The position numbers were made by a program, and so were the translations under genes. From IMG/VR virus record IMGVR_UViG_3300018080_000129, positions 1-64,000 of that record: a DNA stretch of 64,000 nt. One strand, 5' to 3'. This document shows positions 43,633-52,339 of the stretch, one piece after another. Below the pieces are notes generated by a model. It worked only from the letters and a program-made list of their open reading frames with translations, made no database searches and was not told the origin of the DNA. Each line of letters opens with the position of its first letter. Within the stretch, counting starts at the first letter, position 1. The DNA is from a virus.

Positions 43633-44487
43633 TTATACGCGAGTAATTACAAGTCTCTGAAGAGCGTATGGGTTGTACGCCCCAATCCCAAGATTCTCAA
43701 AGATTGAGAACCCGATGAGACGGTTTTTCGGGTCATCCGCAGACAGAACCGTAAGCTCGGTTCTGACAGGAATGCGTCCGAAGAATTCCGGCTCACCGCA
43801 GACGTACACGGTTCCCTCAGTGACGATACGCGAAACAATGAGCTTCGCGCCCCACAGAGTTGCCATCAAGCCAGTTTTCAGCAAGCTGGCCTGCGTCTCG
43901 ATGTCCAAGGTATCTCTGTCCCACTTACGCAGGTCAGCATAGTCCTTGGCATTCATAAAGACGTTGGCGACTCTCATGTCAGTGCGCTCGACGTTCGCGA
44001 AAGCGTCGGCCAGCGCATTGGCCGTGAGGTTGCCCGTTACCGGAATGTCGGGATTCGGGTTAGTGGGGTCAGCCGCCAGTGCATCCATGACGGCAAAAAC
44101 CTTGCGGTCTTCTTCAGCCTGAATTTCGCTCTTAGCAAGGTCAACGCTTCTCTCGATGAGGTCGAACCGACGAGCCTTGATTTCCGTCAACTGGATTTCA
44201 GGGTTCGAGGCAACTTCAAAGAGCGGGAACAGAACTCTCTTTGGCTTTGCGACTGCGACAATGTTTTCACCCTCTTCACCGACCACATAGGCCGTGATGT
44301 TCGGGTCTTTGTCGTAAATCGGCAGTGCGCCATCGGGAAGCTGTTCGACGTAGAACGCTTTGCGTCCTACGGAAGTGTAGTCCCTGCGCCGACGCAAAGG
44401 CTGAATCATGGAGGCCGCAAGACGCTGCCTACCAGCGGCAGTCTTGATGAACTGACTGATAATCTCCTGCTTCGTCTGATTATCCAT
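43633..44487 (-). CDS. Probable major capsid protein (284 aa)
   Basis: Starts MDNQTKQEIISQFIKTAAG. It contains RRRRDYTSVGRKAFYVEQLP, VEVASNPEIQLTEIKARRFD-like spine-helix sequence, and the C-terminal AYNPYALQRLVITRV. Length, position last in the head operon before a strong terminator, and preceding scaffold-like and decoration-like genes fit an HK97-fold major capsid protein, of a type seen in several large phages. The start is set by the capsid-type N-terminus and spacing. Confidence 0.8.
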   Translation of the reverse strand: MDNQTKQEIISQFIKTAAGRQRLAASMIQPLRRRRDYTSVGRKAFYVEQLPDGALPIYDKDPNITAYVVGEEGENIVAVAKPKRVLFPLFEVASNPEIQLTEIKARRFDLIERSVDLAKSEIQAEEDRKVFAVMDALAADPTNPNPDIPVTGNLTANALADAFANVERTDMRVANVFMNAKDYADLRKWDRDTLDIETQASLLKTGLMATLWGAKLIVSRIVTEGTVYVCGEPEFFGRIPVRTELTVLSADDPKNRLIGFSIFENLGIGAYNPYALQRLVITRV

Positions 44488-44558
44488 TACTCTTTACCTC
44501 CTTTTTCCAGTTTGCATCTTCTTTCTTCTGTTTCACTGCATTCTTACACACACCTGAC

Positions 44559-45053
44559 TTAGATGCGCATATCCAATCCGAGGGTCGGCGACGTAACGGT
44601 CGGAGCCTTCGTGCAGATACCGATAACGACTTGGCTGGTGCTCACTTCGTTCGTCAGGAAGCCCTGAGCGGACGAGTAGAGTTTCTCACCGACTGCATAG
44701 GTGAGGTCGCCGCTATCATCGTTTTTACGGGTTTCGTACACATCGACTTCAACAGACGCATGCGCCTTCATCACAGTCACCTTGCCAGAAACCACGGCGG
44801 GAGCATTTTCAAAAGCGGCTCCAGCGGCATCATTAACAAAGAGACCGACCGGCATGAGAGTCATGTTACACGGCACGACGGTGTAGTCGTTTCCAGCCGA
44901 CACAGCCGCCACAGAGCCGCCCAACACGCCTCTCGGAGTGTTGACACTCAACGTCGTATTCGTATTGACGCCATAGTTTGCTTTGGTGTAGCAGACATCG
45001 GCCAATACCGGAATCGCGTTGAGATGTCCACGAATAAGAATCGTTAGAGCCAT
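44559..45053 (-). CDS. Probable head decoration protein (164 aa)
   Basis: Starts MALTILIRGHLNAIPVLAD. It is Ala/Val/Thr-rich and beta-dominated, with VGEKLYSSAQGFLTNE, a motif echoed in the protein at 57768-58379 (PGDKLYVSENGLLTSE). Its place directly before the capsid gene fits a decoration protein or auxiliary capsid subunit (inference). Confidence 0.6.
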   Translation of the reverse strand: MALTILIRGHLNAIPVLADVCYTKANYGVNTNTTLSVNTPRGVLGGSVAAVSAGNDYTVVPCNMTLMPVGLFVNDAAGAAFENAPAVVSGKVTVMKAHASVEVDVYETRKNDDSGDLTYAVGEKLYSSAQGFLTNEVSTSQVVIGICTKAPTVTSPTLGLDMRI

Positions 45054-45088
45054 CTCAAAACCTCCTTTGTTCGAGAAAACCGTTCACC

Positions 45089-46210
45089 TTACTTGAAGAC
45101 CGAACTCACGTCAGGAGCATCATCCCAAATCTTGCTAATGTCATTGGTGGACATATCGCTGGCAACCTTGACCTGCCCGCCGAGTGACTTAACGCCTTGT
45201 TTCTTTGCAGCCTTTTTGGACTTCTTGGAAGACATTTTGGTATTCTGGTTTTCGTCCTGCGCCTTTTCTTCTTCCTCATCCTGCGCCTTTTCTTCTTCCT
45301 CGTCCTGAGCCGTTTCTTCCTCTTCATCCTGCGAGAAGAGCTTGCCCAAGAGTTTTTCGGATTCGCTGCTGATTTCCTCGCTGCCTTCGGTGATGGAGTT
45401 AAGCTCGATGTCCATATCTACGCTGCTTTTCTTTTCTTCCTCTTCCTGAGCTTCTTCCCCAACATCCTCGTCCTTTTCAACAGCTTCGTCTTCGTCCTGA
45501 GACTTCTTCTTGGACGCTTCCTTCTTCTCTTCTTCGTCCTGAGCAGTCTCTTCTTCCTTCTTCTCTTCTTCATCCTGCGCGGTTTCTTCCTTCTTCTCTT
45601 CTTCGTCCTGAGCAGTCTCTTCTTCCTTCTTCTCTTCTTCGTCCTGAGACTTCTTGGACTTCACGCAGGCTTCTTCATCCTTATCTTCTTCATCTTGAGC
45701 GGTCTCTTCCTTCTTTTCCTCTTCGTCCTGCGCGGTTTCTTCCTTCTTCTCTTCTTCGTCCTGAGCAGTCTCTTCTTCCTTCTTCTCTTCTTCGTCCTGA
45801 GCCGTCTCTTCCTCTTCATCCTGCGAGTAGACGGTTTCGGTTTCAGAGAAGCGTTCCAGCGACTCATTCAGGCCTTTGTTGCCAAGCTTCATAAAGGTAC
45901 GGGCTTGGGCTTCGATAACGTCCTCATCCACCTTATCGCCAAGCAGCAGCACAGCCAGACGTACAGCCTTGGAAGCCGCAGCGCGAATGCTGGCGACGGT
46001 CGGAATACCAAAGCCGATTTCGTCGCGCTTTTCATTCTTCCACTCGTGACGCATGTCGGGGAGCGGATGATTCACGACTTCTTCCCAATTGTCATATTGG
46101 TCACGTTTTTTGAATTTGCGACCGGGCTGATTAACAGTGCCGGGATAAGGAGTGTCGTCTTCGACGGCTCTTCTACGCCGTCTCTGTGTCAGTCTGACTC
46201 TTCTTCCCAT
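45089..46210 (-). CDS. Acidic QDE-repeat protein, probable scaffold/prohead core (373 aa)
   Basis: ATG 46210 (MGRRVRLTQRRRRRAVEDD). The basic N-terminus and a short ordered segment (about 50-125) are followed by roughly 150 residues of tandem TAQDEEEKKEE units with about 14 QDE cores, then a second acidic stretch and a Lys-rich C-terminus. Extreme charge, low complexity and position beside the capsid gene fit a scaffold. Each QDE is preceded by Ala or Ser, similar to the small-x-Glu cleavage motif of phiKZ-type prohead proteases (inference). Confidence 0.7.
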   Translation of the reverse strand: MGRRVRLTQRRRRRAVEDDTPYPGTVNQPGRKFKKRDQYDNWEEVVNHPLPDMRHEWKNEKRDEIGFGIPTVASIRAAASKAVRLAVLLLGDKVDEDVIEAQARTFMKLGNKGLNESLERFSETETVYSQDEEEETAQDEEEKKEEETAQDEEEKKEETAQDEEEKKEETAQDEEDKDEEACVKSKKSQDEEEKKEEETAQDEEEKKEETAQDEEEKKEEETAQDEEEKKEASKKKSQDEDEAVEKDEDVGEEAQEEEEKKSSVDMDIELNSITEGSEEISSESEKLLGKLFSQDEEEETAQDEEEEKAQDEEEEKAQDENQNTKMSSKKSKKAAKKQGVKSLGGQVKVASDMSTNDISKIWDDAPDVSSVFK

Positions 46211-46242
46211 TATCCAATCTCCTTTCACAAGAAACGAGTGTC

Positions 46243-46887
46243 CTACTTCCTCAGGCCGATACTCTTATCCAGAGCATCCGACAGTCTATCAATACGCAAA
46301 GCCAGCCGCTTGTCGCCTTTCTTCTCAAGATAGTCGGCAACTCTGTCCAGCCGTTGCGTGGCAACTTTGACACGGGCCACGAAAGCGTTTTTCGGCTCAA
46401 CGGTTTTCACCTTGGAGCCTGCCGCTTCTTCAACCTCATCGAGATAATCTTGAGTGATTTGGTCTTCAACACCGGGGGATTTTTCGCTGCTGCGCGTCTT
46501 GCGACGTTTTGCGGCTCTGTTCCGTGCGCTACTGATGATGTCTTCAGCTTCTTCCTCATCCTCGACTTCTTCAAGCTCTTGGCTAAGCTCTTCAATCTGA
46601 GAAACCAAGTCTTCGTCCTGACCGACTTCAATCTCTTCCTCTTCTTCGAATTCTTCGTCCTGCGCCTTGATTTCTTCCTCTTCGTCTTGGCCTAATTCGA
46701 TTTCGTCTTCCTCTTCTTCAAGTTCTTCGTCCTGTGCCGTGATTTCTTCCTCTTCTTCTTCTTGAGCCTCAAGTTCTTCTTCTTCGTCGTCTTGTGAGAG
46801 CCTTTTTTCCATTGCCTTGATTTCATGCAGCAGGGAGTCACGCTCATCTTCGTAACTCTCGGTGCTTCTCCGTCTTCTCGGTCTCAT
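46243..46887 (-). CDS. Acidic QDE-repeat protein 2, probable scaffold (214 aa)
   Basis: Starts MRPRRRRSTESYEDERDSLL. It has a basic head, an acidic middle with SQDD, TAQDEE, GQDEEE, KAQDEE and GQDEDL, then an ordered, helical C-terminal domain (AFVARVKVATQRLDRVADYL). Same design as the next gene, so the two are probably paralogues or partners in the prohead core. First gene after a phage-type promoter. Confidence 0.7.
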   Translation of the reverse strand: MRPRRRRSTESYEDERDSLLHEIKAMEKRLSQDDEEEELEAQEEEEEEITAQDEELEEEEDEIELGQDEEEEIKAQDEEFEEEEEIEVGQDEDLVSQIEELSQELEEVEDEEEAEDIISSARNRAAKRRKTRSSEKSPGVEDQITQDYLDEVEEAAGSKVKTVEPKNAFVARVKVATQRLDRVADYLEKKGDKRLALRIDRLSDALDKSIGLRK

Positions 46888-46961
46888 TAAACTACCTCCT
46901 TTTGAACTGCGACAAACAAGAAAGAGACGAATATATTCCGTGTGGAGAAACTACGCTACCC

Positions 46962-46995
46962 AATATAATAATGAAATGATAAAAAAATTGTTCAA
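46962..46995 (-). promoter_or_regulatory. Phage-type promoter
   Basis: TTGAAC, then AATTTTTTTATCATT, then a TATTAT/TATATT box. Upstream of the scaffold-decoration-capsid operon. The flanking 46996-47087 is AT-rich with an imperfect hairpin and no gene. Confidence 0.65.
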
Positions 46996-47087
46996 AATAA
47001 ATCACAGTGTAAAATACAATGTAAGTTGGTGTGAATAAACACTTTAATGTGTGGAAACCTGCCAAAAATTATCGGTGGCTGGTTTTT

Positions 47088-47546
47088 TTATTTGCAAATT
47101 TTCCTACGGCATCTTCGGCCTGTAAGTTCGTGCAGTTTCACGCCTTCCTGTGCTTCGTTCCACAGGAAGGCACGGTATCCCTCCTCAAGAATCAGCCGCA
47201 GGCCGCTACGAGTGTAGCCTTTTGCAATGGCGACACCTTCCACGTTGTTCCAATGTTTGGTTTGCTTTCCAACTGTCTTCAAAACCTCCACTGCTTTCTT
47301 GATTTGTCCGAGAACGATATGGTCAGCTTCCTCATGGCTCTTGAGTTCGAGAACATAGAGAGTCGTATCCTTCTCAGGACAGGCAAGATTCATCTTATCT
47401 TGGAAGACCAAATCCACACGGTCATCGGAGACAGGACAGACGGGATATTCTGTGCCGCGAATAAATATAGAATTCAACTTAAGAGCGTTTTGAAGAATGT
47501 GAGGATTGCGCCACAGGAGTGTGAGCATTCGCTCATGCTCGGTCAT
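47088..47546 (-). CDS. PD-(D/E)XK nuclease-like protein (152 aa)
   Basis: Starts MTEHERMLTLLWRNPHILQ. DRVDLVFQD (D43/D45 region) followed by YVLELKSHEEADHIVLGQI gives the D..E-x-K core of PD-(D/E)XK nucleases, with a downstream helix (QIKKAVEVLK) as expected. It resembles NucS/EndoMS or RecB-type nuclease domains. The upstream gene ends at its start codon (one-base overlap). Substrate unknown. Confidence 0.75.
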   Translation of the reverse strand: MTEHERMLTLLWRNPHILQNALKLNSIFIRGTEYPVCPVSDDRVDLVFQDKMNLACPEKDTTLYVLELKSHEEADHIVLGQIKKAVEVLKTVGKQTKHWNNVEGVAIAKGYTRSGLRLILEEGYRAFLWNEAQEGVKLHELTGRRCRRKICK

Positions 47547-47779
47547 TACAAACCAATCTCCTTAGGGTTAATTTTGAAACGAGCCATCGACTTCTTGATT
47601 GATTTCATCATGTCCGCATAAACATCCGGCATCGTCTTATGAATGTTGTATTTTTTGGCATCTTCCAACCATTTCTTTATGCCGCGAACATGCCCTTCTT
47701 TCGTGTCATAAGGGTCTGACACTGCTATCAATTCCTTTGCAATCCTCAATAATTCTCTTGCTACTTGCTTATTATTCAT
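47546..47779 (-). CDS. Small protein with N-terminal amphipathic helix (77 aa)
   Basis: Starts MNNKQVARELLRIAKELIAV, then a charged region. The N-terminal helix closely matches those at 50401-51129 and 52068-52331. Probably virion-associated. Unknown function. Confidence 0.65.
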   Translation of the reverse strand: MNNKQVARELLRIAKELIAVSDPYDTKEGHVRGIKKWLEDAKKYNIHKTMPDVYADMMKSIKKSMARFKINPKEIGL

Positions 47780-47790
47780 TGTTTTCTCCT

Positions 47791-48102
47791 CTATACATCC
47801 TCCGCACCATCGAACTCATCCAGCTTCTTCAATTCGGTATAGACAAAGTTCCGGTAATGCACATCCGTCTCGTCAATGGCATAAGAGAAATCGCCAAATG
47901 CGATGAACTCGTTCTGCCCGAACTGGTAATTCTTTACCGTTAGCGGCCTCTTACCGTTCTGCCGAGCGGCTGCATTGTGGTAAACCGCCACCATTATCAT
48001 TCCCTTGGCGTCTGTGTAAATCTGATTGGTTCCAATTATACGCCAGTAAGCTTCGGAATGAGTCACACCAAAATCGTCATCGTAAGAAAGCTGCAAAGCC
48101 AT
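47791..48102 (-). CDS. Structural-type protein (103 aa)
   Basis: Starts MALQLSYDDDFGVTHSEAY. Beta-rich (GMIMVAVYHNAAARQNGK, EFIAFGDFSYAIDE), with the look of small tail-completion or baseplate proteins of large phages. It lies between the protease-like gene and small virion genes. Confidence 0.6.
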   Translation of the reverse strand: MALQLSYDDDFGVTHSEAYWRIIGTNQIYTDAKGMIMVAVYHNAAARQNGKRPLTVKNYQFGQNEFIAFGDFSYAIDETDVHYRNFVYTELKKLDEFDGAEDV

Positions 48103-48115
48103 GTCCTTGTCTCCT

Positions 48116-50404
48116 CTAATAATGTCCGTAAAAGTCTGCGGCTACCCGTTTCGCCATTGCCTGCCTGCGAAGCCGTTTCATTTCCTTCAACGTCACGCGC
48201 AACGCAAGCATTCCACTTTTATCCGCTACTCTCATGTGCTCCAGATTCTCGAATATTTCCTCAATCGTCCTATTTGGAATTGCAAGAATGCTGGCAGCCT
48301 TTTTCTCGTCCTCAAGCTGGCTCACAAAATGATTCAGCACCGCTCCCTTGAAAGCTGGTTTGGCTACCCAGGAAGCTTCAATGAATCTGAGAGACTCAGG
48401 GTCGCCTACCAGTTTGCCAGTCGAATCCTTATACGTCCTGCCGCAAAGCTCCGCAACAATGCGCTTCTTGCCGTCCTTGTCCGTGTAATAAGAAAGAAGC
48501 TCCGTCTTCAAATGGATACAGGTATCATCGTTGTCGGTAAACTCTTTGCCACACTTCGAGCACGTCACAATATGGGCAAGGCAGTTTTCGGCTCCAATAC
48601 CGCCACCAACTGTCAGACTGTGTTCTTCTTCTACTTCAAGACAATACACATACATCTTCTCGTTTACATCACTTATAGGTCGAACCTGTTCCACCTTTTT
48701 GATTCGACACATTACAAAATCATCCGATAATTGTTTGTGGAAACGTTTGTGTATTTTCCTTGGGTCGCCATCTGCCCAACGAGTCGTATATGGCGTTACT
48801 TTGCAAACAACCGAAGAAGGCACCGTGATATAATGTGCGGCTCTGTGCGCAACAATTATATCGCCCTGTTTTGTTTCGTGTGCTTCGTTGACCTTCCAAG
48901 AATGATACACACCTATCCGAGTAAGCATTAAACTCAATTGGCTGGCAAGTTTTGGACTTACAGTGGCACCAACAAGCCGTCCACGATTCTTCTTATCCAA
49001 ACAACCATCGCCATCAAACCAAGCACCTACAAGCGCACGAATAGCTGGAAGAGGCCACGAAACTACATCTTCAGTAACTTCTTTACCCCAAGAATAATGA
49101 CCACCATGATTCTTAAACCAATTCACAACATCTTCATTCCAGGCCGTTCGAATTTGACATTGTTTTGATTTTTTCCGCACATACAAAGAAGCGTTGACGT
49201 TAAATTCCTCCTTCAACAATTTTTGCGTTTCTCTTGCAAGCGTTTCTCTTTCGTCAATACTATAAGAAAATTCAACACAACGATATTTTCCCTTCTGTTT
49301 TACAAGATTTCCTTCGGCAAGATATAATCCCAAAAGCCTTGCTTTACCTGTCGAAATACTCTCCGAAGAAATCTCGTACTTACAAGGCATTGTAAGAAAA
49401 TCGCCTTTTTCAAGTTTACATGCTTCTTTCCAACTGAATTTTGGTTTTAATGCTTCTTTTAATGCTGCTTGACGTTGTTGCTTTTTCTCTGGACTATATG
49501 TAATCATAGGATTAAGAATACGAAGTTGATGTCCAGAAAGAAATGCCGCTTGAATAGTTCTACGAGATTTTTCTGCATTGTCCTCTAAGGGCAAGCCACA
49601 ACCACAACTACATTCATCTCGTCTTGTCAACGCCCAAAACTTATGATTTCCAGTACAAATAATTGGGTCAGGCCTTCCATCTATCCAAATCTTATAAATA
49701 TCACCGAACCAATGCGTTTTAATAGGACGTGTTACTTCACGAGCAAAACCACGATGCGTAATGACCTTCTCGCCCTTTTCAACCGTCTCAATAGACTTTT
49801 GAGTTCCATCAGACATTGTAACTAATGTGCCTCTTTGAAAACAACCCATCGAAAGCGTGTCCATCTCGCTGGACTCTATCCTTCTTATGAGGTCAGAATG
49901 CCTGCGATTCGTAGCGACAAGAATGTCTACATACTTGACATTCGCCTTCTTGCCATTCTTACCGACATAGATAACAGGCCGGACAACGGCATCCAGAATT
50001 TTTCCCTTGGAAAGTTCTGGAACCTGAATATGTTCTTCATAGTTTTCCGCACCAATGAAAGAGCGAAAAGTGGCAAGAAGAACAGGCTCCGTCCAGCCAT
50101 TGCCATTGTTATTGATAAGCTCATCACAGGGAGGAATAATGCGATAGCCGTCATCTTCGACGTTGACCGAACTGATAATCGAACAATGAGTGAAAAGATA
50201 ATCGCTAAGATTATACTTGCTCCAGTCAACTTCTATCTTCCTATCGCTGGCAATGCGCATATTGCCTCTGGTGAGCGCAAGCCAGTCTCTTTCAGGATGC
50301 CGAAGAACCTGAACCACGGGCGCATTGATGTCAAAGGCCCGCGATTTCTGACTGGCAATCAGAAGACATTGGTTGGAAGTGCAGCGTCTTTGCATGTTAT
50401 TCAT
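48116..50404 (-). CDS. Prohead-protease-like protein with intein (762 aa precursor)
   Basis: Exteins total 342 residues. N-extein: THCSIISSVNV, TFRSFIGAENYEEHIQVPEL with H125, and DTLSMG with S185, giving His and Ser where prohead serine proteases carry them. C-extein: a zinc-binding stretch CSKCGK..CIHL and FIEASWVAKPAFKGA. The C-terminal AMAKRVAADFYGHY resembles the shared helix. The intein (188-607) is inserted three residues after the putative catalytic Ser. It would mature the capsid by cleaving scaffold. The protease call is inference; the intein is clear. Confidence 0.78.
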   Translation of the reverse strand: MNNMQRRCTSNQCLLIASQKSRAFDINAPVVQVLRHPERDWLALTRGNMRIASDRKIEVDWSKYNLSDYLFTHCSIISSVNVEDDGYRIIPPCDELINNNGNGWTEPVLLATFRSFIGAENYEEHIQVPELSKGKILDAVVRPVIYVGKNGKKANVKYVDILVATNRRHSDLIRRIESSEMDTLSMGCFQRGTLVTMSDGTQKSIETVEKGEKVITHRGFAREVTRPIKTHWFGDIYKIWIDGRPDPIICTGNHKFWALTRRDECSCGCGLPLEDNAEKSRRTIQAAFLSGHQLRILNPMITYSPEKKQQRQAALKEALKPKFSWKEACKLEKGDFLTMPCKYEISSESISTGKARLLGLYLAEGNLVKQKGKYRCVEFSYSIDERETLARETQKLLKEEFNVNASLYVRKKSKQCQIRTAWNEDVVNWFKNHGGHYSWGKEVTEDVVSWPLPAIRALVGAWFDGDGCLDKKNRGRLVGATVSPKLASQLSLMLTRIGVYHSWKVNEAHETKQGDIIVAHRAAHYITVPSSVVCKVTPYTTRWADGDPRKIHKRFHKQLSDDFVMCRIKKVEQVRPISDVNEKMYVYCLEVEEEHSLTVGGGIGAENCLAHIVTCSKCGKEFTDNDDTCIHLKTELLSYYTDKDGKKRIVAELCGRTYKDSTGKLVGDPESLRFIEASWVAKPAFKGAVLNHFVSQLEDEKKAASILAIPNRTIEEIFENLEHMRVADKSGMLALRVTLKEMKRLRRQAMAKRVAADFYGHY
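48584..49843 (-). mobile_element. Intein with LAGLIDADG endonuclease in the protease-like gene
   Basis: 420 residues. It begins CFQRGTLVTMSDGT (block A), has TGNHKFWAL (block B), LAGLIDADG helices LLGLYLAEGN (357-366) and LVGAWFDGDG (458-467), and ends HSLTVGGGIGAEN before Cys608. The usual penultimate His is Glu (AEN), a known but less common variant. The homing domain keeps acidic residues in both motifs, so it may be active. Confidence 0.93.
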
Positions 50405-51129
50405 CCCACATAAGCCACTACGTCATAACGAGATAGAGGCTCATCTATCGAACCCGCTCCTCCCGCCACGACCGTTCCATAAAGCTTGTTCTCCCTACCT
50501 CTATTATTCAGAAAGGGAATCTCGAATGTCCAGACCTTTCCGTTCGGCACACCTTGGTCATTGTGTCGGTACTCCGCGCTGGTTACGTAGGAAGGAATGT
50601 CGGCCTTCTCAAGAGCCTTCCAGACTCTTTGGATGCCTTGCCACGACTCATCACTGAAAATACCTCTGGAAACGCTACCAATGAGCCTGTTGACGATGCG
50701 TTTCGCCGTCTGCTTGCTTTTCCCATCAAGAGGATTCGGATTTTCTGCTGCTTTTTTCTGATACTTCTTGGGCAGAAGATGCTCGTACTTTCCTTCTTCC
50801 GCTTCCTCTTCAAATCTGCTTACGAGGTCTTTGGCAAGTTCTGTTCGCGTAGCCTTATCTGCCAATTCATGCCATTTCTGGCCTCTGATTTTGTTCTCTT
50901 CGACGTATTGTTTCGCAGCACGTTCGGTCAGATACATCATCAACTGGACGGCTCTTCTGGAGTCATAAACACCACGGGCCATCTTCGTGATGAGATTCTT
51001 GGCATACTCTTCCCACACCCTCTTGGGCATCTTTCCCCGAATGAAAGCATCGAGTTCGCCTACCATCGGCTTATCAACAGCCAAGATTTCTCGCGCTATC
51101 CTCAGCAGTTCACGCACGTGAAAATTCAT
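50401..51129 (-). CDS. Virion-type protein with N-terminal amphipathic helix (242 aa)
   Basis: ATG 51129 (MNFHVRELLRIAREILAV). After the shared helix come a charged helical part and a C-terminal beta domain (KVWTFEIPFLNNRGRENKLY, GTVVAGGAGS). Coupled by ATGA to the protease-like gene. Structural role inferred from position. Confidence 0.65.
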   Translation of the reverse strand: MNFHVRELLRIAREILAVDKPMVGELDAFIRGKMPKRVWEEYAKNLITKMARGVYDSRRAVQLMMYLTERAAKQYVEENKIRGQKWHELADKATRTELAKDLVSRFEEEAEEGKYEHLLPKKYQKKAAENPNPLDGKSKQTAKRIVNRLIGSVSRGIFSDESWQGIQRVWKALEKADIPSYVTSAEYRHNDQGVPNGKVWTFEIPFLNNRGRENKLYGTVVAGGAGSIDEPLSRYDVVAYVG

Positions 51130-51145
51130 GTTCGAACTCCCGCTT

Positions 51146-51502
51146 TTAGGGCTGAAAAACATTGGCGGCAACCATATTGCTCATGTTGCCGTATTTTCTG
51201 TTGCCCGTGGCTGTAAAGAGCGTATCACAATAGCCTTTTTCGCAGGCATCTTGAACTGGAATCTTCATCAGGTCGCGTCCGATAATCGAAATCTGTTCCC
51301 CGATGAGTTCGACATTGTTCAGGGTGCCATTGTTCTGGCTGTTACGGGTAAGCGGTTCCTGCAACCAAGTGCGGCTGGTAAGCATGTTCGTCTTGAACGT
51401 GTTTGCCGCTGTCAGTTCAGCACCTGTTGCGGGATTGTAGCGCAGGGAACGGCCAACCGCATACACCCATCTGGCGTATTCCCAATTATCAATGCCCGTC
51501 AT
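51146..51502 (-). CDS. Unknown structural-type protein (118 aa)
   Basis: Starts MTGIDNWEYARWVYAVGRSL. Asn/Thr-rich middle (TAANTFKTNMLTSRTWLQ) and C-terminal GNRKYGNMSNMVAANVF. Overlaps the membrane-protein gene by four bases. No family recognised. Confidence 0.6.
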   Translation of the reverse strand: MTGIDNWEYARWVYAVGRSLRYNPATGAELTAANTFKTNMLTSRTWLQEPLTRNSQNNGTLNNVELIGEQISIIGRDLMKIPVQDACEKGYCDTLFTATGNRKYGNMSNMVAANVFQP

Positions 51503-51714
51503 TGAGACTCCTCCTTGTGATTTCCATTCGTTGCTTCAATCTTCTTTTCAAGCTTTTTCACACCCGAACGCAGTGACATTGCCGTGCCGCCGCCGAGAAT
51601 GACCAGCAGCGTTTGAAAAGTCGCATCGTCGATAATCCCGAAATGTTTCAAAACCGCCGCGACTATTACCAGCAATGCCAGAATGTAGGTTCGATAGCCT
51701 GAGAGCTTGTCCAT
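51499..51714 (-). CDS. Small membrane protein, holin-like (71 aa)
   Basis: ATG 51714 (MDKLSGYRTYILALLVIVA). Two hydrophobic segments (about 7-25 and 33-50) are followed by LRSGVKKLEKKIEATNG, a charged tail. The pattern GYRTYI...LRSG is common in small phage membrane proteins annotated as holins. No lysin is seen nearby, so lysis function is uncertain. Confidence 0.6.
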   Translation of the reverse strand: MDKLSGYRTYILALLVIVAAVLKHFGIIDDATFQTLLVILGGGTAMSLRSGVKKLEKKIEATNGNHKEESQ

Positions 51715-51750
51715 GTTACACTCTCCCCACATCTTCGTGAGATGTGATTA

Positions 51751-52002
51751 CTAAGAACCAATCTTCGAGTTGTTGGAACCCGGATTGAACGCGCCGAGAA
51801 CGGGAACATTCCGGTTCGTGTTCTTGCCGACGTTTTCTGTTCCGAGATAGTCCTTGTCAATCGTCGGCTGCTTTCTGGCGGCTGCCGGATAAGTCGTAAA
51901 GACATTAGGCGGCAGTGCCACTGCGTTGTTTTTGAAGAATGCCAGTTCGTCTTCACGAACGCGACCGGCAATCACTTGCTGATACCTTCTGCTGTAAGCC
52001 AT
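51751..52002 (-). CDS. Small structural-type protein, paralogue of 23339-23557 (83 aa)
   Basis: ATG 52002 after AAAGGAGC. MAYSRRYQQ and DELAFFKNNAVALP match the protein at 23339-23557. The C-terminus is Asn/Gly/Pro-rich. The two copies lie in the head and tail-fibre regions. Possible virion cement or internal protein; unproven. Confidence 0.65.
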   Translation of the reverse strand: MAYSRRYQQVIAGRVREDELAFFKNNAVALPPNVFTTYPAAARKQPTIDKDYLGTENVGKNTNRNVPVLGAFNPGSNNSKIGS

Positions 52003-52067
52003 TTTCAAGCTCCTTTCACGTAATCAGAGAAAGAACAATATCACGCTTCATATTGTCCCAACTTACT

Positions 52068-52331
52068 TTAGTTAGGAACACCTTCCTTACGTTTCTTGAT
52101 ATAACCACACATCCGATGCGCGTTTTCCTGAGGAAAACCTTTTTCCTTCATAAAGTAGTTCACGCAGCCACCGAACTTGCTTGGCTTGCCTACGCCCGGA
52201 GCATTCTGGCTCTTGAACTCTTCGGGGCTTTTCATGTATCGCTTGTCAAACGCACCCTTGAGTTCTCTGGCTACGAGCAAATCCTTCGCGATAGCCAGAA
52301 GTGCTCTCGCCACTTTCACCCTGTCCATTGT
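52068..52331 (-). CDS. Small protein with N-terminal amphipathic helix (87 aa)
   Basis: ATG 52331 after AGGAGG. MDRVKVARALLAIAKDLLV is the shared helix. The C-terminus GGCVNYFMKEKGFPQENAH, then RMCGYIKKRKEG, has two Cys and a helix. Unknown function. Confidence 0.65.
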   Translation of the reverse strand, partial: TMDRVKVARALLAIAKDLLVARELKGAFDKRYMKSPEEFKSQNAPGVGKPSKFGGCVNYFMKEKGFPQENAHRMCGYIKKRKEGVPN

Positions 52332-52339
52332 GCTTCCTC

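Noticed and set aside
47030-47100. Plus-strand terminator (AACCTGCC..GGCTGGTT then T-run)
   Set aside because: The stem has a mismatch and there is no plus-strand gene for it to end, so it is left out.
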